DNA from: Pseudomonas sp. p1(2021b)
GTDB taxonomy: Bacteria; Pseudomonadota; Gammaproteobacteria; Pseudomonadales; Pseudomonadaceae
Assembly: GCF_020151015.1 (NCBI RefSeq)
Contig: NZ_CP083746.1
Span: 817,001-881,000, forward strand
Direction of reading: 5' to 3'
DNA length: 64,000 nucleotides
This document shows, piece by piece, positions 17,819 to 29,568 of the stretch. Within the stretch, counting starts at the first letter, position 1; the number at the start of each line of letters is the position of its first letter. The position numbers and the translations under genes are program-made. The notes beneath the pieces were generated by a model. It saw nothing but the letters and a program-made list of their open reading frames with translations. It was not told the DNA's origin and made no database searches.

Positions 17819-19213
17819 ATGGATGACCATGGACGCAACCCTTCCTCCACCCAGCCAATCCTGTATGTGCTCGATACCAATGTCCTGATTCACGACCCCA
17901 ACGCATTGCTCAACTTCGAGGAGCACCATGTCGCCATCCCGATGACGGTGCTGGAGGAACTCGACAAACTCAAGACCGGCAAGCACACCATCGCCGCCGA
18001 ATGCCGCCAGGCCATCCGCCTGATCGACCAGACCCTCGGTGATGCCTCGCCCAGCGATGTCGAACAGGGCGTGCCGATCCAGCGTGGCAAGGGCGGGCCC
18101 AAGGGCTTCCTGTCGATCCTGATGAGCCCGCGCAACGAACCGAACCGGCTGCTGCCGGAGAACCTCAACGACAACATCATCATCAACCAGCTCTTGGAAC
18201 TGCGCAGTCGGCGTGCCGACCTTGACGTCGTGCTGGTGACCAAGGACATCAACATGCGCCTGAAGGCGCGTGCCTGCGGCATCGCAGCCGAGGACTACAG
18301 CACCGACCAACTGGTCGATGACGTGTCCTTGCTGTCCAAGGGCTACCACTCGGTGACCGGTTCGTTCTGGGACCGGGTCAGCAAGGTCGAGACCCGCCAG
18401 GAGCGCGGCCGTACCTGGCACCGGGTGCAACTGACCGACAACCTGCCGGCGGTGCACGTCAACGAGTTCATCATCGACGAACAGGGCTTCGTCGGCTGGG
18501 TCAAGGGCATCCGTGAAGACGAACTGCTGTTGCTCGACCTGCACCAGGAGCCTTTGCTGCACCAGGAAGCCTGGGGCCTGAAACCGCGCGACATCCACCA
18601 GAGCCTGGCATTGTTCGCCCTGCTCGACCCGGATATCCACCTGGTCAACCTCACTGGCGCCGCGGGTTCCGGCAAAACCATCCTGGCGCTGGCCGCCGCC
18701 ATCGAACAGACCATGGTCAGCAAGCGCTACCGGCGCATCATCGCCACCCGCAGCGTGCAGGGGCTGGACCAGGAGATCGGCTTCCTGCCGGGCACCGAGG
18801 CCGAGAAGATGGAACCCTGGCTGGGCGCCATCACCGACAACCTCGAAGCCTTGCACATGGATGACGAGAGCACCCACGGCAGCGTGGAATACATCCTCGA
18901 GCGGGTACCGCTGCAGTTCAAGTCGCTGAACTACATTCGCGGCCGCAGCTTCCAGCAGAGCCTGATCCTGATCGACGAGTGCCAGAACCTTACCCCGCAC
19001 CAGATGAAAACCATCATCACCCGTGCCGGGGCCGGGTCGAAGGTGGTCTGCCTGGGCAACCTGGCGCAGATCGACACCCCTTACCTGTCGGCCACCAGTT
19101 CTGGCCTTACGTACCTCACCGAGCGCTTCAAGGACTTCCCCCACGGCGTTCACATCACCCTGCAGGGCGTGCCGCGCTCGGTGCTGGCCGAGTACGCCGA
19201 GTCGCATCTGTAA
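17819..19213 (+). CDS. PIN domain-PhoH family ATPase
   Basis: The 464-residue protein joins an N-terminal PIN nuclease domain (about residues 15-150; LYVLDTNVLIHDP holds the first acidic residue, VLEELD the second) to a C-terminal PhoH helicase-like ATPase (about residues 250-460). Walker A is GAAGSGKT near residue 280, and Walker B is LILIDECQN near residue 383. Related PIN-PhoH proteins act as ATP-dependent RNA helicase-nucleases in a few studied cases; the physiological role in Pseudomonas is not established. The usual gene name would be phoH or ylaK-like. It lies upstream of moaCDE, as in P. aeruginosa, but is separated from them by a REP. Confidence 0.9.
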   Translation: MDDHGRNPSSTQPILYVLDTNVLIHDPNALLNFEEHHVAIPMTVLEELDKLKTGKHTIAAECRQAIRLIDQTLGDASPSDVEQGVPIQRGKGGPKGFLSILMSPRNEPNRLLPENLNDNIIINQLLELRSRRADLDVVLVTKDINMRLKARACGIAAEDYSTDQLVDDVSLLSKGYHSVTGSFWDRVSKVETRQERGRTWHRVQLTDNLPAVHVNEFIIDEQGFVGWVKGIREDELLLLDLHQEPLLHQEAWGLKPRDIHQSLALFALLDPDIHLVNLTGAAGSGKTILALAAAIEQTMVSKRYRRIIATRSVQGLDQEIGFLPGTEAEKMEPWLGAITDNLEALHMDDESTHGSVEYILERVPLQFKSLNYIRGRSFQQSLILIDECQNLTPHQMKTIITRAGAGSKVVCLGNLAQIDTPYLSATSSGLTYLTERFKDFPHGVHITLQGVPRSVLAEYAESHL

Positions 19214-19262
19214 CCCCACCGCCGGGCGGTTCGCCGCCCGGCCTTTGCCTGTTCATTGCGTG

Positions 19263-19311
19263 CCCCTTGTAGGAGCGACCTCGTGCCGCGAAAGGGCCGC
19301 TCCTACAGGGG
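19263..19311. repeat. REP-type palindrome between phoH and moaC
   Basis: CCCCTTGTAGGAGCG and CGCTCCTACAGGGG form an imperfect inverted pair around TGCCGCGAAAGG, the second Pseudomonas REP flavour (GTAGGAGCGGCCTTGTGCCGCG) that recurs near 32700 and 48210. It falls after the phoH stop and may mark the 3' end of that transcript. Confidence 0.75.
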
Positions 19312-19396
19312 ACTCAGCGTATTGGCTCGGCACATTCCCCTGCTCAAAGCTGACCTACAGGTTTACACTCTTTGTTCCCTTCACAGGAGCAGAGCA

Positions 19397-19867
19397 GTGC
19401 TGACTCATCTCGATTCCCAGGGGCGCGCCAACATGGTCGACGTCACTGAAAAAGCCGTGACGGCGCGCGAGGCCGTTGCCGAGGCGCGGGTGCGCATGTT
19501 GCCGCAGACCTTGCAGATGATCGTCGATGGCGAACACCCCAAGGGCGACGTATTCGCCGTGGCGCGCATCGCCGGTATCCAGGCGGCGAAGAAGACCAGC
19601 GACCTGATCCCGCTGTGCCACCCGCTGATGCTCACCAGCGTCAAGGTCGAGCTCAATGCCGAAGGCGCTGACGCGGTGCGCATCGTCGCCCGCTGCAAGC
19701 TGGCCGGGCAGACCGGCGTGGAGATGGAGGCGCTGACCGCCGCCAGTGTCGCCGCGCTGACCATCTATGACATGTGCAAGGCGGTGGACAAGGGCATGGT
19801 CATCGAGCAGGTACGCCTGCTGGAGAAAATCGGCGGCAAGAGTGGCCATTACCAGGTGGAGGCGTGA
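19397..19867 (+). CDS. moaC: Cyclic pyranopterin monophosphate synthase MoaC
   Basis: MoaC works after MoaA in the first step of molybdenum cofactor synthesis, forming cyclic pyranopterin monophosphate. The 156-residue product has the family core: [35 protein letters not shown] and [20 protein letters not shown], with the catalytic Lys in the C-terminal IGGKSGH. I chose the GTG at 19397 because it has CAGGAGC 7 bases upstream and gives the standard start. The stop overlaps the moaD ATG. Confidence 0.95.
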   Translation: MLTHLDSQGRANMVDVTEKAVTAREAVAEARVRMLPQTLQMIVDGEHPKGDVFAVARIAGIQAAKKTSDLIPLCHPLMLTSVKVELNAEGADAVRIVARCKLAGQTGVEMEALTAASVAALTIYDMCKAVDKGMVIEQVRLLEKIGGKSGHYQVEA

Positions 19868-20112
19868 TGAAGGTCCAGGTGGTGTATTTCGCCCGTTATC
19901 GTGAACTGCTGGGCCTTGACGGCGAGCCGCTCGAAGGCACGTTCAAAAGCCTCGACGATGTGCGCCAGGCCTTGGTGGCCAAGGGCGGGCAGTATGAGGT
20001 GCTGGCGGACCAGAACCTGATGTGCGCGCGCAATCAGGATTTGTGCAAGCCCGACGAGCCGGTTGAAGAGGGGGACGAAGTGGCGTTCTTCCCGCCGGTA
20101 ACCGGGGGCTGA
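19867..20112 (+). CDS. moaD: Molybdopterin synthase small subunit MoaD
   Basis: MoaD is the sulfur carrier of molybdopterin synthase. The 81-residue ubiquitin-like protein ends in the Gly-Gly (PVTGG) on which the thiocarboxylate forms. I chose the ATG at 19867, which overlaps the moaC stop (TGATG). It is followed two bases later by moaE, its partner. The start [16 protein letters not shown] and the end FFPPVTGG are typical. Confidence 0.95.
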   Translation: MKVQVVYFARYRELLGLDGEPLEGTFKSLDDVRQALVAKGGQYEVLADQNLMCARNQDLCKPDEPVEEGDEVAFFPPVTGG

Positions 20113-20114
20113 CC

Positions 20115-20561
20115 ATGGGTATTCGGGTTCAGCAGCAGGCGTTCGATCCCGGCGTGGAAACCAATGCCATGCATGCCGCCAACGTTGGCGTCGGCGCGGT
20201 GGTGGCGTTCGTGGGCTACGTGCGCGATTTCAACGATGGCCAGGACGTGGCGGGGATGTTCCTCGAACACTACCCGGGCATGACCGAGAAGGCCCTGGCC
20301 AAGATCGTCGTCGAGGCCGAGCAGCGCTGGCCGTTGCTCAAGGTCGAGGTGCTGCACCGCATCGGTTCGCTGCAGCCGGGCGAGCCGATCGTCTTCGTCG
20401 GCGTGGCCAGCGCCCACCGTCAGGCGGCGTTCGACGCCTGTAACTTCATCATGGATTACCTGAAGACCCGGGCGCCGTTCTGGAAGAAAGAAGACACCCA
20501 GGATGGGCCGCGTTGGGTGGACGGCAAGCAGAGCGACCAGGACGCTGCCGGTCGCTGGTGA
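20115..20561 (+). CDS. moaE: Molybdopterin synthase catalytic subunit MoaE
   Basis: MoaE binds two MoaD tails and inserts two sulfurs into cyclic pyranopterin monophosphate to give molybdopterin. The 148-residue protein shows the family motifs VGYVRDFNDG, LEHYPGMTEKAL, HRIGSLQPGEPIVFVGVASAHR and, near the C-terminus, KTRAPFWKKE, where the lysines line the active site. It is the last of three tightly packed genes moaC-moaD-moaE; moaA is not here. Confidence 0.96.
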   Translation: MGIRVQQQAFDPGVETNAMHAANVGVGAVVAFVGYVRDFNDGQDVAGMFLEHYPGMTEKALAKIVVEAEQRWPLLKVEVLHRIGSLQPGEPIVFVGVASAHRQAAFDACNFIMDYLKTRAPFWKKEDTQDGPRWVDGKQSDQDAAGRW

Positions 20562-20631
20562 ACCGGCCGGGCATGGGCGGGCCGGCATCCAGCCTGCCCT
20601 TGCCGTACGTTGCGGTTGGTAGTTGAGTTTC

Positions 20632-20677
20632 TATACAAAAAAGTCCAGTATGGAATCATAAGTACAAAATGATTCCA
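20632..20677 (+). promoter_or_regulatory. Operator-like sites upstream of the amino-acid binding protein gene
   Basis: Two features overlap. First, AAAAAGTCCAGTATGGAA (20638-20655) is nearly the same as AAAAAGTCCATAATGGAA upstream of dauB (16 of 18). Second, TGGAATCAT (20651-20659) and ATGATTCCA (20669-20677) form a perfect 9-base inverted repeat with a 9-base spacer. A possible promoter TTGAGT, 17 bases, CAGTAT (20625-20653) would place the first site on the -10. The likely binder is DauR, encoded next door; this is inference. Confidence 0.55.
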
Positions 20678-20748
20678 GGCAGCCTTGCGCCTGTCACTTT
20701 TCCTCTGTCTTGCACCACACCTCCAATAACGAGCGAGAGAGATCCCCC

Positions 20749-21525
20749 ATGAGAAAGCTCACCCTGATCAGTGGTCTGGCCCTGGGCCTGTTGGCCGGTA
20801 GCAACCTGTACGCTGCCGAGAACGTCCTGCGTATCGGTATCGAGGCCGCCTACCCGCCATTTGCTTCGAAAAACGACAAGGGCGAAATCGTGGGCTTCGA
20901 CTACGAGATCGGCAATGCCCTGTGCGCGCAGATGAAGGTCAAGTGTGTCTGGCACGAGGTCGAGTTCGACGGGCTGATCCCCTCGTTGAAGGTCAGGAAG
21001 ATCGATGCGGCTTTGTCGTCGATGACCATCACCAAAGAGCGCAAGCAATCGGTGGACTTCACCCACAAGTACTACTTCACCTCATCGCGTCTGGTGATGA
21101 AGAAAGGGGCGGTGGTCGATGACCAATACCAGAGCCTCAAGGGCAAGACCATCGGCGTGCAGCGTGCCACCACCACCGACCGCTACGCCACCGAAGTGCT
21201 CGAGCCGATGGGGGTGAAGGTCAACCGCTACAGCAACAACGAAGAGATCTACATGGACCTGGCGTCCGGGCGTGTGGATGCCATTTTTGCCGATACCATT
21301 CCCCTGGAGGACTTCCTGTCAATGCCTCGTGGCGCCGATTTTGCCTTCGTAGGGCCGGAGCTGAAGGACCCCAAGTACGTCGGTGAAGGTGCCGGGATCG
21401 CAGTGCGCAAAGGCAACACCGAACTGGTGAGCCAGCTCAATAGCGCCATCGATGCCATCCGTGCCAATGGTGAATACCAGAAGATCCAGGCCAAGTACTT
21501 CAAGTCGGATATCTACGGCGACTGA
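20749..21525 (+). CDS. Periplasmic amino-acid binding protein of an ABC transporter (dau-linked)
   Basis: A 258-residue family 3 solute-binding protein (SBP_bac_3). The signal peptide is residues 1-22 (ending LYAA-ENV), followed by the typical [33 protein letters not shown] read in two parts, and a second lobe from about residue 115. Sequence and length are close to basic amino-acid binders (Lys/Arg/His type), and the neighbour genes break down D-arginine, so a cationic amino acid is the best guess for ligand. No permease or ATPase is next to it, so it must share one from elsewhere. P. aeruginosa has the same gene beside dauR. It converges with dauR. Confidence 0.88.
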   Translation: MRKLTLISGLALGLLAGSNLYAAENVLRIGIEAAYPPFASKNDKGEIVGFDYEIGNALCAQMKVKCVWHEVEFDGLIPSLKVRKIDAALSSMTITKERKQSVDFTHKYYFTSSRLVMKKGAVVDDQYQSLKGKTIGVQRATTTDRYATEVLEPMGVKVNRYSNNEEIYMDLASGRVDAIFADTIPLEDFLSMPRGADFAFVGPELKDPKYVGEGAGIAVRKGNTELVSQLNSAIDAIRANGEYQKIQAKYFKSDIYGD

Positions 21526-21547
21526 AACAGGCCCGGCAATCGTCAAT

Positions 21548-21571
21548 GAAGGCCTGACCGCTCAGGCCTTC
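21548..21571. terminator. Bidirectional hairpin between the binding protein gene and dauR
   Basis: GAAGGCCTGA and TCAGGCCTTC form a perfect 10-base stem with a CCGC loop. It lies 22 bases after one stop and overlaps the last codons of dauR, which runs the other way. There is no strong T run, so it could be a terminator for both genes or a stabilising stem. Confidence 0.6.
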
Positions 21572-22188
21572 AGCTCCTTCAGGTGCTTGTACACCGTCGC
21601 CCGTCCCATTCCCAGCACGTTGGCCACGTAGTTGGCCGCGCTCTTGCCCTTGAAGGCGCCCTCGGCATGCAGGGCCAGGACCAGCTCGCGCTTGTGATCG
21701 CGGGTCAGCAGGTTAAGGCTCAATTGACGTTGGCGCAGCCAGCCGTTGAGGAAGGTGTTGATGCGTTCCTGCCAGTCGTCGCGAAACAGCGCGTCGGGTT
21801 GGGGAATCAAGCGGCTGGGCGAAAGGAACAGGTCCAGCGCCGCCTTGGCGTTCTCGAACAGTGAGATATTCAGGTTGATGCACAGCATTGCCAGGGGCGT
21901 GCCTGCGGCATCGCGCAACACGGTGCTCAGCGAGCGGATCTTCTGCCCGTCCCAGTTGAGTTTTTCGTAAGGGCCGATGTTGGTTTCATCGGTGCCGTGT
22001 TCGAGCATGTCTTCCAGGGCCGCATCGTCGCCAATCTCGCGCTTGGACAGGTTGTTGGCGATGTAATCGATCTTCTGCGTGCGCAGGTCGTGCAGTACCA
22101 CTTCGGCATGGGGGAAGAACAGCGTGGCGATGGCATCGGCGATGGCCCGGTAGTTGTCCAGGGCCGGGTCAGGGCGAGGGGATGGCAT
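21562..22188 (-). CDS. dauR: DauR, PAS-like/HTH transcriptional regulator of D-arginine catabolism
   Basis: A 208-residue YheO-like regulator: an N-terminal PAS-like sensor domain (about residues 10-120, with PHAEVVLHDL and AMLCINLNIS) and a C-terminal helix-turn-helix (about residues 150-207, ending NVLGMGRATVYKHLKEL). In P. aeruginosa DauR represses the dauBAR operon and is relieved by D-arginine or D-lysine. Here the gene order dauB-dauA-dauR on one strand and the flanking genes rhlB and the binding protein match that operon. Its likely operator is the shared 18-mer upstream of dauB and of the binding-protein gene. Confidence 0.88.
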   Translation of the reverse strand: MPSPRPDPALDNYRAIADAIATLFFPHAEVVLHDLRTQKIDYIANNLSKREIGDDAALEDMLEHGTDETNIGPYEKLNWDGQKIRSLSTVLRDAAGTPLAMLCINLNISLFENAKAALDLFLSPSRLIPQPDALFRDDWQERINTFLNGWLRQRQLSLNLLTRDHKRELVLALHAEGAFKGKSAANYVANVLGMGRATVYKHLKELKA

Positions 22189-22261
22189 TGAGGCAGGCTC
22201 CAGGTTGTGTCAGCGCCCTGCGGCCAGGGCGCAGCGAGTGTGCCGCAATCGCGGCGGCGCG

Positions 22262-24353
<2,092 letters not shown>

Positions 24354-24377
24354 GCGAGACTCCAGATAAACTATTTT

Positions 24378-24420
24378 TTCCATTATGGACTTTTTGTTTA
24401 TTTGGACAATATCGCAGGCG
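24378..24420 (-). promoter_or_regulatory. dauBAR promoter with DauR-like operator on the -10
   Basis: On the minus strand, TTGTCC, 16 bases, CATAAT (24411-24384) reads as a sigma-70 promoter. The sequence AAAAAGTCCATAATGGAA (24395-24378), which contains the palindrome TCCATAATGGA, overlaps the -10 and recurs upstream of the binding-protein gene. A repressor bound here would block RNA polymerase. Confidence 0.6.
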
Positions 24421-24580
24421 TAAAAAGGTTGGGTACAACAGTGGCAAAAAGGGAGGGGGCTGAGGAAAAGCGCTGGGGCTTTGCCCAGGAGACAGGCACG
24501 GCGGCTTGGCGCAGTTCTATTGAAGATTACCCGCCCTTCGGGCTGCGCTGTCGCAGAGAACCATGGGTTAGCGCTGCCCT

Positions 24581-24673
24581 CCTGTGGGTGCGGGCTTGTC
24601 CCGCGATTAGGTCGGGCCCGATATCACTGTCGCCTGGCAAGGGCTTCGCCCTTGATCGCGGGGCAAGCCCGCT
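24581..24673. repeat. REP pair interrupted by the IS110-family element
   Basis: A REP pair starts at CCTGTGGG (24581) and runs through GCGGGCTTGTCCCGCG to the second unit CGCGGGGCAAGCCCGCT, which stops at 24673. The missing end, GCTCCTACAGGG, is found at 25888-25899 on the other side of the transposase. Joining the two sides restores a standard REP end like the one at 41500-41518. Confidence 0.8.
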
Positions 24674-24881
24674 TGTGTCTTCGCAAGAGGTAAGGTGTTA
24701 GGTGAGAGGGGTGGACGGCAAGCTGCTAGCTCGCGGTGCCATGAGCACGGGTAGGAGCCGAGCTGCCGTCCACTCTTCTCGCTCTGGCTCAAGCTCGAAC
24801 AGTTGACTGAGTCCGACCTCGAACAACAAGCGTGAGCCAGGCCAGAGCGACCTCTCATCTTCAAGACTAGAGGCTTTACTC

Positions 24882-25810
24882 ATGTCTGCCTATGCCGGAA
24901 TCGATGTTTCCAAAAATACCTTGCAAGTGGCCCTGTATCCCGAGGCCTCCGAGCTTTGCGTGACCAATGATGCTGCAGGGCTCGAAGTTATCGCCCAACA
25001 TTTCAAAGCCCATGCGGTCGAGCGTGTGCTGGTCGAAGCTACCGGCGGTTACGAAAAGCTGTCGATCCGGTTGCTGGCCAAGGCCGGTTTGAAAGTGCAG
25101 CGAATCAATCCTGCCCGGGCACGTCAATTCGCCCTAGCCATGGGCAAGCGAGCCAAGACTGACCCTATCGATGCACGGATGCTAGCCTTATTTGCCTCCG
25201 CCTTGGAGGACAAGCATTTCGTTGTACCTGACGAGGCTCGCGAGCACCTGACCGAACTGGTCAATCAGCGCGATAGCTGGTCCAGCAACGCGATGACAAT
25301 CGTCGCCGCATCAAGCAGGCCTCGCTGCCTGTTGTGCTGGAGCACTATAAAACGCTCGAATCGACATTACGCGTCTTGATCAAGGCATGCGATGAACAGA
25401 TCGCTGAGCAGAGTCGCCGTGTCGATGCAGACCTATTCGAACGCTTGAGCGAGATCAAGGGTGTGGGCAACGTCACCATTGCCAGTCTGTTCTGCTATCT
25501 GCCGGAACTGGGTGATCTGAACCGTGCGCAAGTAGCTGCCCTGGCGGGTGTGGCGCCCTACAACAACGACAGTGGGACCAAAAACGGAAAGCGCCATGTC
25601 TACGGCGGCCGGGCGAAACTGCGTCGTGCGGCCTACATGTGCACCTTGGTGATGGCACGCGTGAATCCAGATTTTAAAGCGCGATGGGCCCGGCTGCGCG
25701 CGAGCGGTAAGCCAGCAAAAGTAGCGCTGGTGGCATGCATGCGCGTGCTGCTGGTGAGGCTCAATGCCATGGTGCGTGATGGAACGCCATGGCGTGATCA
25801 GCCTGTCTGA
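24882..25810 (+). pseudogene. IS110-family DEDD transposase, broken by a one-base frameshift
   Basis: The first part (24882 to about 25277) encodes the RuvC-like DEDD domain: AGIDVSKNTLQVAL, EATGGYEKL and AKTDPIDARMLALFA. The second part (from about 25277 in another frame to 25810) encodes the Transposase_20 domain: LSEIKGVGNVTIASLFCYLPELG and LAGVAPYNNDSGTKNGKR, with the serine. The switch is at 25275-25280: AGCTGG would read through as AGCCTGG, giving LVQQRDDNRRRIKQASLP in the second frame. A single lost C explains it. IS110 elements are not known to use programmed frameshifting, so this copy is probably inactive by itself. Confidence 0.85.
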
Positions 25811-25820
25811 AGGCACATCG

Positions 25821-25846
25821 GGTAGGCAGACTGGTGTCTGCCTACC
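25821..25846 (+). terminator. Perfect hairpin after the transposase
   Basis: GGTAGGCAGAC and GTCTGCCTACC form an 11-base stem with a TGGT loop, 10 bases after the transposase stop. It has no T run, so it may be a transposase transcript end or an element-end structure rather than a classical terminator. Confidence 0.55.
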
Positions 25847-25943
25847 GCTGATACGTGCATTGGTCGGGTGGAAGTGAAAGACAGTTGGCTCCTACAGGGC
25901 TCTGCACGTTCGCAATGGGGCACCAGGTGCCCCAGATTGGGGC

Positions 25944-27380
25944 TCAGTGATGCTTGCGCGGCACCGGCTTTAGCAGTTCGTCGGGCGGCATTTCGCACTT
26001 GATCTTGCGCCCCAGTAGCTCCTCGATGGCCGGTAGCTGGTAGGCGTCGTCCTCGCCCGCGAAACTGATCGACACGCCATTGGTGCCGGCCCGGCCCGTG
26101 CGGCCGATGCGGTGCACGTAGTCGTCCGGGTCTTCCGGCAGGGTGAAGTTGATCACGTGGCTGATACCATCGATGTGAATACCGCGGCCGGCCACGTCGG
26201 TGGCCACCAGCACGGCGATGCGGCCTTCACGGAAGCTTTCCAGGGTGCGGATGCGCTTGTGCTGCGGCACGTCGCCTGACAGCTGGGCGGCGTTGATGCC
26301 GTCGCGCACCAGGCGCTCCTCGACCCGCCGCACTTCGTCCTTGCGGTTGGCGAATACCATCACCCGTTCCCACTTGTTCTGGGTCACCAGGTTGTACAGC
26401 AGCTTGTACTTGTCGCTCGAGGCCACGGCATAGACGTGCTGCTCGACCGTTTCGCTGGCCACGTTCTCCGGCTCGATCTCGACGATGGCCGGGTTGGTGG
26501 TCCACTGCTTGGCCAGGTTCATCACATCGTCGGTGAAGGTGGCCGAGAACAGCAGCGTCTGGCGTTCGCTCTTGGGTGGGGTCTGGCGGATGATCTGGCG
26601 CACCTGCGGGATGAAGCCCATGTCGAGCATGCGGTCGGCTTCGTCCAGCACCAGTACCTCGACCATGTCCAGGTGCACCTCGCCGCGCTGGTGGAAGTCC
26701 AGCAGACGGCCCGGGGTGGCCACCAGGATGTCGCAATGGCGCGCTTCCAGTGCCTTGAGCTGCTTGTCGAAGTCCATGCCGCCCACGAACGTCATCACGT
26801 TCAGGCCGCTGTACTTGGTCAGGGCCATGGCGTCCTTGGCGATCTGCACCACCAGCTCACGGGTCGGCGCGATGATCAGCGCACGCGGCTCACCCATGTA
26901 GCGTTCTTTGGGCGGTGGGGTCTGCTGCAGCTGGGAGATGATCGAGATCAGGAACGCCGCAGTCTTGCCGGTGCCGGTCTGGGCCCGGCCGATGGCGTCC
27001 TTGCCACGCAGGGTATGGCCCAGCACCTGGGCCTGGATCGGTGTGCAGTAGGGGAAGCCCAGGTCGTGGATGGCATGCATCAGCTCGTTGGACAGCTTGA
27101 AGTCATGGAAGCGGGTCTTGCCTTCCTGGGGCTCGACCACGAAGTCTTCCGGCTTCCACAGGCTGGCCTGGGGCTTTGGCTTGCGCTCGCGGCGCGGCTT
27201 GTCCTTGGCTGCGGGTTTGTCTGCGCGCGGGGCAGCTGCCGGTGCTGGCGTTTCGACGGGTTGCACGGCCGCTGTCGGCGGCTCTGCCGCGGGCGGAGGG
27301 GTAATCACGTTGGCAACGGGCGCGACGGCCTGCGGGGCAGCGTCGGGCTTGCCGAATATTTTCTTGAGTGCCTTGAGCAC
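25944..27380 (-). CDS. rhlB: DEAD-box ATP-dependent RNA helicase RhlB
   Basis: RhlB unwinds structured RNA and, in enterobacteria, works with RNase E in the degradosome. The 478-residue protein starts with about 80 residues rich in Ala, Pro and Lys (low complexity, likely disordered), then the helicase core: Q motif region [26 protein letters not shown], Walker [13 protein letters not shown] as [12 protein letters not shown] as LFSATF, and HRIGRTGR near residue 425. The C-terminal tail is short. Placement next to the dau genes matches P. aeruginosa, apart from the inserted IS. Downstream of its stop lies a 19-base palindrome (25916-25934) that may end the transcript. Start ATG at 27380; no convincing earlier one. 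Confidence 0.92.
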   Translation of the reverse strand: MLKALKKIFGKPDAAPQAVAPVANVITPPPAAEPPTAAVQPVETPAPAAAPRADKPAAKDKPRRERKPKPQASLWKPEDFVVEPQEGKTRFHDFKLSNELMHAIHDLGFPYCTPIQAQVLGHTLRGKDAIGRAQTGTGKTAAFLISIISQLQQTPPPKERYMGEPRALIIAPTRELVVQIAKDAMALTKYSGLNVMTFVGGMDFDKQLKALEARHCDILVATPGRLLDFHQRGEVHLDMVEVLVLDEADRMLDMGFIPQVRQIIRQTPPKSERQTLLFSATFTDDVMNLAKQWTTNPAIVEIEPENVASETVEQHVYAVASSDKYKLLYNLVTQNKWERVMVFANRKDEVRRVEERLVRDGINAAQLSGDVPQHKRIRTLESFREGRIAVLVATDVAGRGIHIDGISHVINFTLPEDPDDYVHRIGRTGRAGTNGVSISFAGEDDAYQLPAIEELLGRKIKCEMPPDELLKPVPRKHH

Positions 27381-27481
27381 GATCGTCTCGTCAACTGGTT
27401 AAGGAATGTACGCCGGGCAGTGTAATGCAAGAACCGGGCGCGGCGTAGTGGAGTGCGCCGACAACTACAGGCGAACCCTGC

Positions 27482-28473
<992 letters not shown>

Positions 28474-29502
28474 ATGAAGATGTTGAAAACCACCCTGGCA
28501 GTCCTGACCGCTGCCGCCGCGCTGGGCGCCACCAGTTTCGCCCAGGCCGGCGCGACCCTCGATGCGGTCAAGAAGAAGGGCTTCGTCCAGTGTGGCGTGA
28601 GTGACGGCCTCCCGGGCTTCTCGGTACCGGACAGCACCGGCAAGATCGTCGGTATCGACGCCGATGTGTGCCGCGCCGTGGCAGCGGCGGTGTTCGGCGA
28701 TGCCACCAAGGTCAAGTTCAGCCAGCTCAACGCCAAGGAACGCTTCACCGCGCTGCAGTCGGGCGAAGTCGACGTGCTGTCGCGCAACACCACCTGGACC
28801 AGCTCGCGCGATGCCGGCATGGGCCTGGTGTTCGCCGGTGTCACCTACTACGACGGCGTCGGTTTCCTGGTCAACAAGAAGCTGGGCGTGTCCAGTGCCA
28901 AGGAGCTCGATGGCGCGACTATCTGTATCCAGGCCGGTACCACCACCGAGCTGAACGTCTCGGACTTCTTCCGCGCCAATGGCCTGAAGTACACCCCCAT
29001 CACCTTCGACACCTCCGACGAAAGTGCCAAGTCGCTGGAGTCCGGCCGTTGCGACGTGCTGACCTCGGACAAGTCGCAGCTGTTCGCCCAGCGCTCGAAG
29101 CTGGCCGCACCGAGCGAATACGTGGTCCTGCCGGAAACCATCTCCAAGGAGCCGCTGGGCCCGGTTGTGCGCAAGGGCGACGAGGAGTGGTTCAGCATCG
29201 TCAAGTGGACCCTCTTCGCCATGCTCAACGCCGAGGAAGCGGGCATCACCTCGAAGAACGTCGAGGCCGAGGCCAAGTCCACCAAGAACCCCGACGTTGC
29301 CCGCCTGCTGGGCGCCGACGGCGAATACGGCAAGGACCTGAAGCTGCCCAAGGACTGGGTGGTGCAGATCGTCAAGCAGGTAGGCAACTATGGCGAAGTG
29401 TTCGAGAAGAACCTGGGCCAGAGCACCGACCTGAAGATCGACCGTGGCATGAACGCCCTGTGGAACAACGGCGGCATCCAGTACGCGCCTCCAGTGCGCT
29501 GA
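28474..29502 (+). CDS. aapJ: General L-amino acid ABC transporter, periplasmic binding protein AapJ
   Basis: AapJ/BztA-type binding protein with broad specificity for polar L-amino acids. The 342-residue protein has a signal peptide (KMLKTTLAVLTAAAALGATS, ending AQA-GATL) and the family 3 fold. The mature start TLDAVKKKGFVQCGVSDGLPG and the pair of cysteines are typical of the AapJ group, which is longer than ordinary 260-residue binders. I chose the ATG at 28474, 6 bases after GGAGG. First gene of aapJQMP; expression is expected to respond to nitrogen status through sigma-54. Confidence 0.92.
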   Translation: MKMLKTTLAVLTAAAALGATSFAQAGATLDAVKKKGFVQCGVSDGLPGFSVPDSTGKIVGIDADVCRAVAAAVFGDATKVKFSQLNAKERFTALQSGEVDVLSRNTTWTSSRDAGMGLVFAGVTYYDGVGFLVNKKLGVSSAKELDGATICIQAGTTTELNVSDFFRANGLKYTPITFDTSDESAKSLESGRCDVLTSDKSQLFAQRSKLAAPSEYVVLPETISKEPLGPVVRKGDEEWFSIVKWTLFAMLNAEEAGITSKNVEAEAKSTKNPDVARLLGADGEYGKDLKLPKDWVVQIVKQVGNYGEVFEKNLGQSTDLKIDRGMNALWNNGGIQYAPPVR

Positions 29503-29568
29503 TGGCTGCACCCTGCGGCGGCATCCCGCCGCCGCAGGTTGTTCGATCCCATCCTTGCGGGGCATTTC

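Larger units (their letters stand above)
24674..25887 (+). mobile_element. IS110-family insertion sequence inserted in a REP (transposase frameshifted)
   Basis: The element lies between the two halves of a REP, so its span is about 1.2 kb; the exact ends could shift by a few bases because GCT occurs on both sides. The left end has an inverted repeat, GTGGACGGCA (24711-24720) and TGCCGTCCAC (24764-24773), and a longer partial stem with CGCTCTGGCTC...GAGCCAGGCCAGAGCG. The right end has a perfect hairpin at 25821-25846. There are no long terminal inverted repeats and no clear target duplication, as expected for IS110-type elements. P. putida elements ISPpu9 and ISPpu10 are known to target REPs; whether this is one of them was not checked. 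It separates dauB from rhlB, which are neighbours in P. aeruginosa. Confidence 0.8.

Noticed and set aside
24607..24883. Short minus-strand frames left of the transposase
   Set aside because: They are translations of the REP and of the inverted repeats of the IS end.
25275..25280. Programmed frameshift in the IS110 transposase
   Set aside because: No slippery heptamer at the switch and IS110 elements are single-frame; a one-base loss is simpler.
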